Below, piece after piece: positions 1 to 12,672 of a DNA stretch of 64,000 nucleotides (within the stretch, counting starts at the first letter, position 1; every line of letters starts with the position of its first letter). Source of the stretch: Saccharum officinarum (lineage: Eukaryota; Streptophyta; Magnoliopsida; Poales; Poaceae); the NCBI GenBank assembly GCA_020631735.1, contig CM036191.1:42350309-42414308 (forward strand), written 5' to 3'. The notes beneath the pieces are model-generated. The model did not search any database. It saw only the letters and a list, made by a program, of their open reading frames with translations, and was not told the origin of the DNA. The translations under genes and the position numbers were made by a program.

Positions 1-1917
1 TAGTTCTCTCATGCAAGCATTGATAAAAAAATGAAGCAAGCCAACCACAACTCAAGAGATAGTGCACTTTATCTTAAGTGGTTTTCATTTCATATGGGTG
101 AAGAATGGTTTTATCTATGATGATTGGTCTTCACCAAGCTCATAAATTGGACTTCACATTGCTATTGGAGTAATGAATTGGAATCTATGTGACTATCCTC
201 TACTCCAACATAGCAAAGGTATCATTGTAATGTGCATGATCATTTCATCCCTTACTAGTATGCGGTTAGTGCATATAGTACATGTTTATTAGGATCATGC
301 ATAACAAATAAATTTTTTAAATTCATAGCCTACCACTATTGCTTGATTGATTAATTGATCTAGTGGTATGGATATGAGTTTGTTCATGAGCTAGTGAACC
401 CAAGTATTTGATCTAGTTTGGATTGCTAAACAAGTGACAAGTACAACATTGGCAAGATAACCCTTATTATGAGGTGTGAAGAAGCTTGTCATTGGATCAA
501 ACCGGACTTGGAATCTTAGGCAAATCAACATAGTTCAAGTCATACAAGAAGCTTATGACAATGATAAGAGTACAAGCACAAGACAACAATGAAAATGGAT
601 ATCTAGTAGTTGTTTTCAAGTGGTATCTAGACTCAAATTGATCTTCCAAGTGATATTCACTAGTGGTGTCTAGATTATGATATATAAGTGATATCTTACA
701 AGTGGTACTCATGAAGATAGCAATTGTTCAAGAAGTGAATATTATTGTCAAATCCTTCAAAATGGATCTATACTAGAAAGCTCTTTCAAATGGTATCACA
801 TTCCTACTCATGATATATTCACGTGGTATCATTCATGCAAGACGATGGTTTCACAAGTGATCCTCAACTTTAAGTGATCAAATCAAGAAATGCTACCCTC
901 ATCCTCAAGTGGTATCTCAAGTGAATGACACATGCTATGACATAGGGGGAGGAGCCCCACCGATTGGTATCAAGGTCAAAGATCCTATGTGGTATCTCAA
1001 GAGCAACCATAAAGTTTGTCATTCCAACATATGTGGTAATGTCCATCAAAATGCAAAATTCAAGTCTCAACCATCTACCCCAATGCTAGCCTTTGCATCA
1101 ATAAGAAGCACACCTTTTATGGAAATTGATGACAAAGGGGGAGAGATTGGACAAAGATATGCAAGATTTCCTTTGGGGGAGAGATTGCTTTAGAGAGAGA
1201 GATGTTATTGGACATGGATATGGACAAAGAGGGAGCAACATTGAAGAATGTAAGGGGATCAAAATTCTTGGATAAAGAAAGCACACAAGTAGGAGGAGCA
1301 AGTTCATGAATGTTGATTGATTGCATTTGATATGTGCATAATTCATGTGCTTGCTTGCATTGCATAAGTTCTTAAATTCAATATGCATGCTTGTGTGGTG
1401 TATGCTAGTTATAGAACTTGAATGATGATTTGATAACTAGCATGCATAGGATGTTAGCTAGACTTGTGATTATCATGCAAAAACTAGAACCATGCTTATA
1501 ATGTTGATCTCACGGGGTTTCTAGTGTTTTTGATGTCTAGCTACTCATGATGCTAAGGATGATGGCAAACTTGTGATTTTCAAATGGTATCAAGCTACTA
1601 ATTGGTATCAAGCTACAAATGTTTATTCTATACACCTTAGCATCACTTAGTAGTGCTAACCCTCCCACAAATTTCATATTTATGCATATGTGCAAGCTTG
1701 AAACCAAACCTTTTGAGCACATATGTAGGGGGAGTTATCACTACCAAGTCGGATTTTATGGTGCTTATCCAATTCTTGACATAAAGCTTAAATGTTGGAT
1801 AAGTAGTATAAAATCCAAAACAAGTTGGCAATTTACACTTGTGTGAAGTGCTAGCTTGAAAAAGCTTAATTTCCATATCTTTGTAGAGTTGTCATCAATT
1901 ACCAAAAAGGGGGAGAT
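1..1917 (+). other. Non-coding 3' interior of family A (unit 1)
   Basis: No credible coding region is present; all open frames are short and differ between copies. The stretch is rich in TGGTATC motifs resembling the element's own primer-binding site, and in G-rich purine tracts (about 940-955, 1132-1150, 1170-1184, 1727-1735). It ends in the polypurine tract AAAAAGGGGGAGA at 1904-1916, next to the 3' LTR. Confidence 0.85.
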
Positions 1918-2764
1918 TGAAAGGTCCTTGTTTGGTTTTGGTAATTGAGTGACAACTTAGGTGGACTAATATGTGGTTATGTGAGATACACAGGAGATTA
2001 GTCCACAGGTAATGGTGTCATGGAGGAGCTCATTGTATATGAGACATGACATTGACTCATGTGACCAAGATGATGAAGACCAAGATGATGCTTGGCTCGA
2101 TGGACCGGTTGTGAAGGTGAAGGGCAAGTCGAGGCTTCGAAGCGAAGGACCATGCGGTGGTGAAGCTTGAGCAAGATTTGGCGCCGACGGACCGATGCAA
2201 CGGTGAAGAGCAAGTGAAGTCAAGATCGATGATCAAGACGGTCATGTGATGATATGAAGTGGTTCATATCATTTGTGATATGGTTGGTGCATGTGTTGCA
2301 TCAACGTCAGAGGAGATGGAGTGGAATGCGCAAGGCAAAGGTATAACCTAGGGCACCATTTCACCGGTCATAGGTGTGTAGAGAAGTTTATGACCGGGTT
2401 TTAGGATAGATGGCCGTACTATTAAGAGGGGCAAACTTGTTTGCATATCGGTCATCTAGTGCCACTCGAGTGATCTAACTATGCATCGTTGCTAGGATCG
2501 AGTGGCGTGGCAAGTTGAGTGGTTAACTCCTTCGGTAAAATGTTTGTGAAAATGCTAACACACGTGCACAAGGTGGTGATCACTTGTTGTGTTGGCACAT
2601 TTACGAAGGCGGTGGAGTTTGAGCGGTAGAGAGGGTTTGGGTTCCTCTCTCTCTCCCGCCGAGCTTGCGAGGCGGGATTCGGCGCTTTTTGGAGAAGTGA
2701 AATGCCTATTTTCTACTACGCCGGAAGTCGGAAAAGAAACGGAAGCGAACGGAGGTCACAGAGG

Positions 2765-3316
2765 TGACCGGACGCTGGACCGGACGCGGTCACTGTTTGA
2801 CCGGACGCGTCCGGTCAGTGTCCAGTATCTGCGCGTTTTTCAGTTGTTTGATCGGACGCGAGGCGCGTCCGGTCACAGACGACCGGACGCGTCCGGTCGT
2901 CCAGGAGCTTACTGGACTCCAACCGGACGCGGGCACTGTGGCGTCCGGTCAGTTCTTCAGCGCGTCCGGTCGCTGGTTCGTTGTGCGCGGCTCAGGGTTG
3001 ACTAGCGCGTCCGGTCAGTTATGGGACCGGTGCGTCCGGTCGTGACCGGCGCGTCCGGTCGTTGCGACCGGCGCATCGGTCGGTGCTTCGCGAAACTAGC
3101 CATTGCGCGACCGGCGCGTCCGGTCAGTTACGGGACCGGTGCGTCCGGTCGTGACCGGCGCGTCCGGCGTTGCGACCGGCGCGTCCGGTCGGTGCTTCGC
3201 GAAACTAGCCGTTGCGCGACCGGCGCGTCCGGTCAGTTTCGACCGGCGCGTCCGGTCGTCCCGACTTTTTGCCCAGTGAAGGGTAACGGCTCTATTTGAC
3301 CGTGGGGTTATAAATA
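2765..3316 (+). promoter_or_regulatory. CpG palindrome array and TATA box in family A LTR (unit 1)
   Basis: About 500 bp packed with variants of CCGGACGCGTCCGG. The 18-bp form GACCGGACGCGTCCGGTC is a perfect palindrome and occurs at 2799-2816 and 2881-2898. A TATA box, TATAAATA, lies at 3309-3316, just downstream of the array. Repeated CpG palindromes upstream of the LTR promoter are a known Sirevirus trait. That they regulate transcription here is inference. Confidence 0.75.
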
Positions 3317-3889
3317 GACGTTGTGGCCGGCCATGGCCGTAGCTGAGCACACTATAGTCTTTGTGACTTGTGTGGTAGTGCTTGGGAGCCCTCTAACTCA
3401 CTCATGCTTGATAGTGTTCATCGGATCGAGTGAGAGAGCGATTCTAGTGCGTTGCTTTGAGAGATTGCATCGTGTGGCACTAGGTGATCGTGTTGCAAGC
3501 CGGTGGTGCTTGTTACTCTTGGAGGTTGCCACCTCCTAGACGGCTTGGTGGCTTGTGGCTCCGTCGAAGCTCGCAAGAAGATTGTGCGAGGCTCCGGAGA
3601 AGCTTTGTGAGGGGGATTGTGCTCACCCCGCGGGGATCGCGAAGAGCAACTCTAGTTGAGCGTGTCATTGAGCTACCACACTTTATGGTGGGTCTTGCGG
3701 TGCCTTTTGAGAGGCTCGGTGTGTGACCGATTAGCCGCCGAACCACGAAGTGTTGGTCGACACAACGGGGACGTAGCTTGGTGGCAACCAAGTGAACCTC
3801 GGAGAAAAATCACCGTGTCAACATTGTTCTTCATCTTCTCGGTGGTTTGCCTTCGTACAACACAAGCTTGTATTTACTTTCATATATAC

Positions 3890-4150
3890 TTGTGCTTGTG
3901 TAGTTGCTCTCTTAACTAGTTTGCTTGTGTAGCTTGCTAGTTGTCTTCTTGCTTGTGTAGCTAGAAGCTTCCCCTTGCGTGACTAATTTGGTTTGTGTAA
4001 CCTTATTAGTCACATTGCTTAGTTTGTGTAGCTAAGTGACTTGCGCTCTCTAATTTGACATTAGTTGCCTTGTTATTGAGCTTTGCTAGTGAGCTTAGGA
4101 CTTTGTGCTTTTGCTTCACTAGTTGTGTAGGAGCTCCTCGGTTGGCAAAG
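3890..4150 (+). repeat. CTTGTGTAG-type short repeats near the LTR 3' end
   Basis: Loosely repeated units of the form TTGTGTAGCT/TTGCTAGT run through the distal LTR, downstream of the TATA box. The same segment occurs in every family A LTR (16510-16770, 24230-24510, 34560-34820, 42320-42590, 55140-55420). It probably lies in R/U5. The function is unknown. Confidence 0.5.
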
Positions 4151-4384
4151 TACTAGTGCATAGGTTTGTGTGACCTTGCTCTAGAATTGAGTAGGTGAGC
4201 TCTTGGTAAGCTTAGCACCTTAGTTGCTTAATTAGGATCTTTGCAAGGTGCTAGAGAACTTAGATAGAGGGGTGTAGTCTTGGCTAGACCGATAAGTTTA
4301 ATTCCGCATTTGTTTGGTTAGCCAACGCGTTTAAGTTTTAGAAAGGACTATTCAACCCCCCTCTAGTCCGCCATCTCAACTTCA

Positions 4385-4665
4385 CCGAGATTTCTCTTGT
4401 GTGATTGATTAATTGGTACTTCTCTTCTCTACATGGTGGTATAATCACTCGAAGCTCTTCTCTCGTATTACATCTTGTATCTAGCTTGTTTTTTTGTTGT
4501 GTTTAGTGGATAGCCTTGTACTAGACTTGTGTAGGTGGCTTTGTTAATCAGTTAGAGCTAGTGTATTTTGCTCCGCCACCTTTTGTTCTAACTTGTGGTT
4601 AAGTAATTCTTGTAGAAGTTTTAATTAGGCTATTCACCCCCCCCTCTAGCCTATTGGACCTTACA
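4385..4665 (+). repeat. Family B LTR, right part after the A insertion (unit 1)
   Basis: This is the distal part of the interrupted family B LTR. It begins with the target duplication (CCGA here, CCCGA elsewhere) and ends GGACCTTACA. The left part of this LTR lies outside the window. It contains a C-run followed by TCTAGCC, similar to the C-run near the end of the A LTR. Confidence 0.88.
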
Positions 4666-4667
4666 AG

Positions 4668-4680
4668 TGGTATCGGAGCC
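4668..4680 (+). promoter_or_regulatory. Primer-binding site, family B (unit 1)
   Basis: TGGTATCGGAGCC lies 2 bp after the LTR. It resembles the initiator tRNA-Met primer-binding site of Ty1/copia elements (TGGTATCAGAGC), which primes minus-strand DNA synthesis. Confidence 0.85.
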
Positions 4681-4725
4681 GAGACACCGTTTATTTGAGG
4701 CTTAACAACATACGGTGAAGAAAAA

Positions 4726-6810
4726 ATGGCTCAATTAATTTACACATCAACAACACCAAGAAGGCACCTCACTTTGATGGCACAAATTATGCTTATTGGA
4801 AGGTTAAGATGACTGCACACCTCAAGTCAATCAATAGAGAAGTGTGGAAGGTCACCGAAACAAAATTTGAGGTTGCTAATCCGGAAGCACCTACACCGGT
4901 GGAGAGAAGAAGCTCCAATGCAATGACATTGCCATTAGTGCTCTTCATGAGGCACTAGATGACAAGACATTTGAGCAAGTGAAGAACATAGAAGTTGCAC
5001 ATGATGCTTGGGCAAGCTTGAAGAAACATTTGAAGGCACCGAAGGCACAAAGACCGCTAAAGCATATATCTTGCAAGAAAAATTTTCAAGCTTCAAGATG
5101 CAAGATAATGAGAGTGTACCGGAGATGTTTCATAGATTGCAAGTCATTGTCAATGAGCTCAAGGCACTTGGTGAGGAAGTCAAAGATAATCAATTCTCTA
5201 TGAAGTTCTTGAGAAGCTACCCAAGAGTTTTGATACATTGATCACCGTGCTAGTGAGGACTACATTGAAGGATTCAACTCCTCAACAAATATTTCAAGAG
5301 GTGATGACCGATGATTCATATAGAGAAGATGATGAGAAGATGAGTTGGTCAAGAAGAAGAAGAAGGAAAAGAGAAGAAAGATGATGAAAATAAGAAGAGT
5401 GTGGCATTCAAAGCCACCACATCCAAGGCAAGTCCAAGATTGAATCATCAAGTGATGAAGACTCAAGCTCTTGTGATAGTGATGACATTGATGAGAAGAT
5501 GGCTCTCTTTGTCAAGCAATTTGGCAAATTCATGAAGAAGAAGGGCTATCGTGCAAAGAGGAGGAAGAACTCATCTAAGAAGAATGAGCATACCATGAGA
5601 TGCTTTAGATGCCATAGCAAGGACCATCTCATTGCAAAGTGTCCTTATGATAGTGATGATGAAGATGCTATCAAGAAGGAGAGGAAGAAGCAAAAGAAGA
5701 AGCAAGAAAAGAAGGAGAGCTCTCATAAAAAGAAGAATGATTCTCATGTTGCTACATGGGATAGTGATGATTCCTCAAGTGATGATGAGGATGACTACAA
5801 GAGCAAGAAGAAGGGATATGCTAGCATTGCCATCCAATAGAAGGTCTCCCTCTTCGACACTCCATCGTGCTTCATGGCTAAGGCCTCTAAGGTATCATCC
5901 GATGATGAGAGTGATCATGATAATGCTAGTGATAGTGATAGTGATGAAGAAGAATTCACTAAAGATGAACTAATCACTATGCTAAAAGATTGCACTCAAC
6001 ATTATAAAGAATCTAGAAAGGAGTGCAAGGGCTTGCTTAAGGAAAAGAAAAACCTTATGCAAGAACTTGATGAGCTTAGGGCATCTTTATGAGAGTCTAA
6101 AGGTAGACCATAAGAAGCTTCAAAAGTCTCACACTAAGCTTGAAGAAGCTCATTCCTCTCTAGTTGAAAAATGTGAAAACATGCCAACTAATGTTGAGAA
6201 AGCTAAAACTTGCAACATAGGCATATCGTGTGATATAATTGATGAATCTTGTCATAAGCCTATCATTGTTGCTCCCACTAACCCTTCATGTAGCTCATCT
6301 ACATCATCCTCATCTAGTAGTGATGGTTTCACTTGTGACTCCACACTTATAGTTGAGAATGAAAATCTCAAGAAGGAGATAAAAGAGCTCAATCACACCT
6401 TAGCTAAGGCTTATGGTGGTGAGGACCGCTTGCTTATGTGCTTGGGTAGCCAAAGAGCTTCTCTCTACAAAGAGGGATTGGGCTATAACCCCAAGAAAGG
6501 CAAGGCCGCTTTTGCTCCTCACAAGACTCGTTTTGTGAAGAACAAAGGTAGCTATTGCAAAGTTGCAAGCAAGTTGGTCAATATAGAGCAACATTGCATG
6601 AACAAGAAATCCAATGCTAATGTATCCTCAATTAAGTTTGATTCTTTCTATATGCTTACCAAGGGTACAAATGGTGTTCATGCTAAGTTCATTGGTACAC
6701 CATGGATAGGCTCAAAGAAGAAAGTCATTTGGTACCAAAGAGCTTGGTCACTAACCTTGGAGGACCCAAACAAGTTTGGGTACCTAAAAAGAATTGATCT
6801 TGTCTTGTAG
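4726..6810 (+). pseudogene. gag: gag, family B, disrupted (unit 1)
   Basis: This is the capsid/nucleocapsid gene of a Ty1/copia element. It starts at the ATG used in the sister copies and ends at the same position relative to pol. Many single-base indels break it, for example near 4739, 4902, 5014, 5217, 5338 and 5427, where the sister copies are open. One CCHC knuckle (CFRCHSKDHLIAKC) is readable. The second is damaged around 6560-6600. The in-frame TAG at 5838-5840 occurs in all units and is therefore inherited. The indel-only differences suggest uncorrected long-read sequence rather than old decay. Confidence 0.85.
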
Positions 6811-9726
6811 GTCAATTACAAAGCCGGAGGAAGGCATTGGGTGCTTGATAGTGGGTGCACTCAACACATGACCCGGATTCATGTATGTTCAAATCAATTG
6901 ATACAAGTCAAAATGGTGGTTTTGATGCTATCACTTTCGGCAACAACAAGAAAGGCAAATCAAGGGGCTTGGTAAAATTGCTATTTCAAATGACATGAGC
7001 ATATCTAATGTGTTGCTAGTTGAGAGCTTGGATTTCAATCTTTTATCGGTGGCACAACTTTGTGATCTTGGCTTCAAGTGCATATTTGGTGTAGTGATGA
7101 TGTTGAAGTCATTAGTGTTGATGGATCAAATTTGATATTCAAAGGATTTAGACATGGTAGCTTGTACTTGGTTGACTTCAATGATAGTGAGACACAATTG
7201 ACATCATGCTTGCTTAGCAAATCTAGTATGGGATGGTTGTGGCATAGAAGGCTTGGTCATGTTGAAATGAAACAATTGAACAAACTTTTGAGGCATGACT
7301 TAGTTAGAGGTTGAAAGATGTAACTTTTGAAAAGGATAAACCATGTAGTGCTTGTCAAGCGGCAAACAAGTTGGAAATACACATCCTAGTAAAGAGTGAA
7401 ATGAGCACATCAAAGGCATTTGAGCTATTGCACATGGACTTGTTTGGGCCAACAACATACACTAGCATTGGTGGCAACAAGTATGGTTTTGTGATTGTGA
7501 TGACTACACTAGATACACTTGGGTGTTCTTTCTCTATGACAAGAGTGATGTTTATGATCTATTCAAGTCTTTTGTCAAGAAAGTGCAAAATGAGTTTGAG
7601 ACTACCATCAAGAAGATTAGAAGTGACAATGGTAGTGAGTTTAAGAACACAAGAATTGAAGACTTTATGTGATGATCTTGGTATTGGACATCAATTCTCA
7701 CCAACATACACTCCTCAATCCAATGGTGTAGTTGAAAGAAAAATAGAACTTTATTGATATGGCTAGATCAATGCTTAGTGAATACAATGTGAGTCATTCA
7801 TTTTGGAGAGTAAGCTATCAACACGCTTGCTATTGTAGCAACCGTCTCTATTGCCATGGAAGCTTGGAAAGACACCATATGAGCTATTGAATGGAAGAAA
7901 GCCCAACATTGCATACTTTAGAGTGTTTGGTTGCAAATGCTATATTCTCAAGAAAGGCACTAGATTGAGCAAGTTTGAAAAGAAATGTGATGAAGGGTTC
8001 TTACTTGGTTATTCTACCACAAGCAAAGCATATAGAGTTTGGAATCTCACAAATGGCACCTTGGAAGAAGTTCATGATGTTGAGTTTGATGAAACCCAAG
8101 GATCTCAAAATGAAACTCAAAACCTTGATGATGTGAGAGGAGATCAATTGTCAAATGCAATGAAGAACATGGACATTGGTGATGTTAGGCCAAGGCAAGT
8201 TGATGATGATGATATTCATGTGATCAACCAAAGTGTGCAAATTGATACAAATCAAGCAAGCTCAGTGGTACTCATAATGAAGCTCAAGATCAAGGTCAAG
8301 CTAGTGGAAGCAATCAACTCCCAATACTCCAACCTACTAGTATTGCAAGAGATCATCCATTGGACCAAATCATGGTGGAATTCAAAGTGGTGTTCAAACT
8401 AGATCAAGGCTAGCATCCTTTTGTGAGCACTACTCATTTGTGTCACTTGAATAACCTAAGAAAATAGAAGATGCATTGAAAGATTCCGATTGGGTAAATG
8501 CCATGCATGAAGAGCTAAACAACTTCACTAGAAATCAAGTTGGGAACTTGTTGAAAGCCGAAGAACTATAATGTGATTGGTACTAAGTGGGTCTTAGAAA
8601 CAAGCAAGATCAAGATGGTGTAGTTGTGAGAAACAAAGCAAGATTGGTAGCACAAGGTTACACACAAGTTGAAGTCTTGACTTTGGAGAAACATATGCAC
8701 CGGTTGCAAGATTGGAGGCTATTAGAATCTTATTAGCATATGCTTGTGCACACAACATCAAGCTCTATCAAATGGATGTCAAAAAGTGCATTTCTCAATG
8801 GCTACATCAATGAGGAAGTTTATGTTGAGCAACCTCCCGGTTTTGAAGATGACAAGAAGCCCGACCATGTTTACAAGCTCAAGAAGCATTGTATGGTTTG
8901 AAGCAAGCACCTAGAGCATGGTATGAGAGATTGAGGGACTTTCTTCTCTCTAAAGGGTTCAAGATGGGAAAGGTTGACACCACTCTCTTCACCAAGAAGC
9001 TTGAAATGACTTGTTTGTGTTGCAAATCTATGTGGATGACATTATCTTTGGATCAACTAACAAGACTTTTGTGAAGAGTTTGGAAATATGATGGCTAATG
9101 AGTTCGAGATGTCTATGATTGGAGAGCTTAGTTACTTCCTTGACTTCAAATCAAGCAAATGAAGAATGGCACTTTTGTAAGTCAAGGCAAGTACATCAAG
9201 GACATGATTAAGAAGTTTGGATTGCAAGATGTTAAACCAATGAGTACACCAATGGGCACAAATGATCAATTGGGTGTTGATGCTAGTGGCAACATGGTAG
9301 ATCAAAAGCTATACCGATCTATGATTGGAAGTTTGCTCTATGTCACCGCTTCTAGGCCGGATGTGATGTTTAGTGTATGCAAGTGTGCAAGATATCAAGC
9401 TTCATCTAGAGAAAGTCACTTGAAAGCAACCAAGAGAATATTGAGATATCTTAAGGGCACTCATGATGTTAGATTATGGTTTCCAAAGAGGTCAAATTTT
9501 GAGTTGATTGGATATTCGGACTCCGACTATGGCGGATGCAAGATTGATAGAATGAGCACAAGTGGCACTTGTCAATTGCTTGGAAGGTCTCTTGTTTCAT
9601 GGTCATCAAAGAAACAAAATAGTGTTGCGCTATCTACCGCCGAGGCCGAATATATTAGTGCCGGTAGTTGTTGTGCACAATTGCTTTGGATGAAAGCTAC
9701 CTTGAATGACTTTGGAGTAAATTTCA
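6811..9726 (+). pseudogene. pol: pol, family B, disrupted and cut by a gap (unit 1)
   Basis: Protease (LDSGCTQHM around 6845), integrase, reverse transcriptase and RNase H are recognisable in order, but single-base indels keep changing the frame. Readable blocks include the integrase motif RSDNGSEF (about 7620), the reverse transcriptase block [13 protein letters not shown] (about 8895) and the RNase H block [15 protein letters not shown] (about 9515). The sequence stops in RNase H at a run of exactly 100 N. After the gap it restarts upstream, in integrase, so 7487-9726 is represented twice. Confidence 0.87.
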
Positions 9727-9826
9727 NNNNNNNNNNNNNNNNNNNNNNNNNNNNNNNNNNNNNNNNNNNNNNNNNNNNNNNNNNNNNNNNNNNNNNNNNN
9801 NNNNNNNNNNNNNNNNNNNNNNNNNN
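9727..9826. other. Assembly gap (100 N)
   Basis: Exactly 100 undetermined bases, a usual placeholder for a gap of unknown size. The sequence after it repeats integrase-to-RNase H sequence already present before it. The gap therefore joins overlapping or duplicate contigs rather than spanning missing DNA. Confidence 0.98.
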
Positions 9827-12321
9827 TTTGTGATTGTTGATGACTACACTTAAGATACACTTGGTGTTCTTTCTCTGACAAGAGTGATGTTTATGATCTA
9901 TCAAGTCTTTTGTCAAGAAGTGCAAAATGAGTTTGAGACTACCATCAAGAAGATTAGAAGTGACAATGGTAGTGAGTTTAAGAACACAAGAATTGAAGCT
10001 TTATGTGATGATCTTGGTATTGGACATCAATTCTCACCAACATATACTCCTCAATCCAATGGTGTAGTTGAAAGAAAGAATAGAACTTTATTGACATGGC
10101 TAGATCAAATGCTTAGTGAATACAATGTGAGTCATTCATTTTGAGTAAAGCTATCAACACGGCTTGCTATTGTAGCAACCGTCTCTATTGCCATGGAAAG
10201 CTTGGAAAGACACCATAATGAGCTATTAATGGAAGAAAGCCCAACATTGCATACTTTAGAGTGTTTGGTTGCAAATGCTATATTCTCAAGAAAGGCACTA
10301 GATTGAGCAATTTGAAAAGAAATGTGATGAAGGGTTCTTACTTGGTTATTCTACCACAAGCAAAGCATATAGAGTTTGGAATCTCACAAATGGCACCTTG
10401 GAAGAAGTTCATGATGTTGAGTTTGATGAAACCCAAGATCTCAAAATGAAACTCAAAACCTTGATGATGTGAGAGGAGATCAATTGTCAAATGCAATGAA
10501 GAACATGGACATTGGTGATGTTAGGCCAAGGCAAGTTGATGATGATGATATTCATGTGATCAACCAAAGTGTGCAAATTGATACAAATCAAGCAAGCTCA
10601 AGTGGTACTCATAATGAAGCTCAAGATCAAGGTCAAGCTAGTGGAAAGTAATCAACTCCCAATACTCCAACCTACTAGTATTGCAAGAGATCATTCCATT
10701 GGACCAAATCATTGGTGGAATTCAAAGTGGTGTTCAAACTAGATCAAGGCTAGCATCCTTTTGTGAGCACTACTCATTTGTGTCACTTGAATAACCTAAG
10801 AAAATAGAAGATGCATTGAAGATTCCGATTGGGTAAATGCCATGCATGAAGAGCTAAACAACTTCACTAGAAATCAAGTTTGGGAACTTGTTGAAAGGCC
10901 GAAGAACTATAATGTGATTGGTACTAAGTGGGTCTTTAGAAACAAGCAAGATCAAGATGGTGTAGTTAGAAAACAAAGCAAGATTGGTAGCACAAGGTTA
11001 CACACAAGTTGAAGGTCTTGACTTTGGAGAAACATATGCACCGTTGCAAGATTGGAGGCTATTAGAATCTTATAGCATATGCTTGTGCACACAACATCAA
11101 GCTCTATCAAATGGATGTCAAAAGTGCATTTCTCAATGGCTACATCAATGAAGGAAGTTTATGTTGAGCAACCTCCCGGTTTTGAAGATGACAAGAAGCC
11201 CGACCATGTTTACAAGCTCAAGAAGGCATTGTATGGTTTGAAGCAAGCACACTAGAGCATGGTATGAGAGATTGAGGGACTTTCTTCTCTCTAAAGGGTT
11301 CAAATGGGAAAGGTTGACACCACTCTCTTCACCAAGAAGCTTGGAAATGACTTGTTTTGTGTTGCAAATCTATGTGGATGACATTATCTTTGGATCAACT
11401 AACCAAGACTTTTGTGAAGAGTTTGGAAATATGATGGCTAATGAGTTCGAGATGTCTATGATTGGAGAGCTTAGTTACTTCCTTGGACTTCAAATCAAGC
11501 AAATGAAGAATGGCACTTTTGTAAGTCAAGGCAAGTACATCAAGGACATGATTAAGAAGTTTGGATTGCAAGATGTTAAACCAATGAGTACACCAATGGG
11601 CAAAATGATCAATTGGGTGTTGATGCTAGTGCAACATGGTAGATCAAAAGCTATACCGATCTATGATTGGAAGTTTGCTCTATGTCACCGCTTCTAGGCC
11701 GGATGTGATGTTTAGTGTATGCAAGTGTGCAAGATATCAAGCTTCATCTAGAGAAAGTCACTTGAAAGCAACCAAGAGAATATTGAGATATCTTAAGGGC
11801 ACTCATGATGTTAGATTATGGTTCCAAAGAGGTCAATTTTGAGTTGATTGGATATTCGGACTCCGACTATGGCGGATGCAAGATTGATAGAATGAGCAAC
11901 AAGTGGCACTTGTCAATTGCTTGGAAGGTCTCTTGTTTCATGGTCATCAAAGAAACAAAATAGTGTTGCGCTATCTACCGCCGAGGCCGAATATATTAGT
12001 GCGGTAGTTGTTGTGCACAATTGCTTTGGATGAAAGCTACCTTGAATGACTTTGGAGTAAAATTCAAGAATGTGCCTTTGTTTTATGACAATGAAAGTGC
12101 TATCAAGATGACTCAAAATCCGGTTCAACATTAAAGAACCAAGCACATTGATATAAGGCATCATTTCATAAGAGACCATCAACAAAAGGGTGATATTAGC
12201 ATTGAAAGCATTGGCACCGAAGATCACTAGCCGATATCTTTACAAAGCCACTTGATGAGAAAGAGATTTTACAAGTTGAAGAATGAATTTGAACATACTT
12301 GACTTCTCCAACTTGAAATGA
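9827..12321 (+). pseudogene. pol: pol fragment, family B: integrase core to RNase H (unit 1, second contig)
   Basis: The fragment begins inside the integrase core (FVIVDDYT region) and runs through reverse transcriptase and RNase H to the pol stop at 12319-12321. It duplicates 7487-9726 and then continues past it. Many one-base losses break the frame, for example near 9852, 9901, 10144 and 10311. The integrase motifs RSDNGSEF and SNGVVERKNRTLL and the reverse transcriptase motif YVDDIIFGS are readable. RNase H has TAA at about 12133, where the unit 3 copy has TCA. Confidence 0.88.
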
Positions 12322-12672
12322 GTGCACCCCCACATTCTTATATAACATGCCTCTCCTCCGACATAGCAAGGTAAAGTTGTTTGGCATATCATCCATACTT
12401 TGCTAAGGACATGTTTAGAACATATAGACATATTTGCATAACAAACAGGCTCATTCATGAAAATCAAATGAGTTTATTGTATATATGGTACCACTATTGC
12501 TTCTATGTTTGATTGATCTAGTGGTAGCATATGACATGTTTGTGGGCTTGCGAACCTAGTGTTGAATCTAGAAAATGAGCTCATGATGTGTAATTCAACA
12601 TGGTCAAGATAACCCTTATACTTTATGAGGTGTGAAGAAGCTTGTCCTTGGATCAAACCGAATTACATATTC
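12322..12672 (+). other. Family B 3' non-coding interior, truncated (unit 1)
   Basis: This matches the start of the non-coding region after pol in unit 4 (61282-61632). It stops abruptly at ACATATTC. The following ~720 bp seen in unit 4, including all polypurine tracts, is absent, and a GC-rich segment follows instead. No coding potential is seen. Confidence 0.85.

Larger units (their letters stand above)
1..4384 (+). mobile_element. Family A Sirevirus-like element, 3' part (unit 1)
   Basis: This is the 3' end of a family A element cut by the window start. It holds 1.9 kb of non-coding interior and a complete 3' LTR. It matches 20366-24759 and 38434-42837 nearly base for base. A few substitutions are private to it, for example at about 1374 and 1575. 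It is inserted in a family B LTR whose right part follows directly. The target duplication is visible after it as CCGA (CCCGA in sister copies). Confidence 0.93.
1918..4384 (+). repeat. Family A 3' LTR (unit 1)
   Basis: The LTR begins TGAAAGGTCC directly after the polypurine tract and ends in TTCA. Sister copies end CCCTTCA, giving imperfect terminal inverted repeats TGAAAGG/CCCTTCA. Its length is about 2.47 kb, against 2.48 kb in sister copies. Several single-base losses, such as in the final CAACCCTTCA, look like sequencing error. Confidence 0.93.

Noticed and set aside
497..2245. Short minus-strand open frames repeated in every unit
   Set aside because: They lie in the non-coding interior or LTR of A, overlap each other and have no domain. 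Their conservation follows from DNA identity of the copies.
2765..3260. Regularly spaced palindromic repeats resembling a CRISPR array
   Set aside because: Repeats overlap, vary in spacing and lie inside LTRs with a TATA box; there are no unique spacers and no cas genes, and the context is plant retrotransposon.
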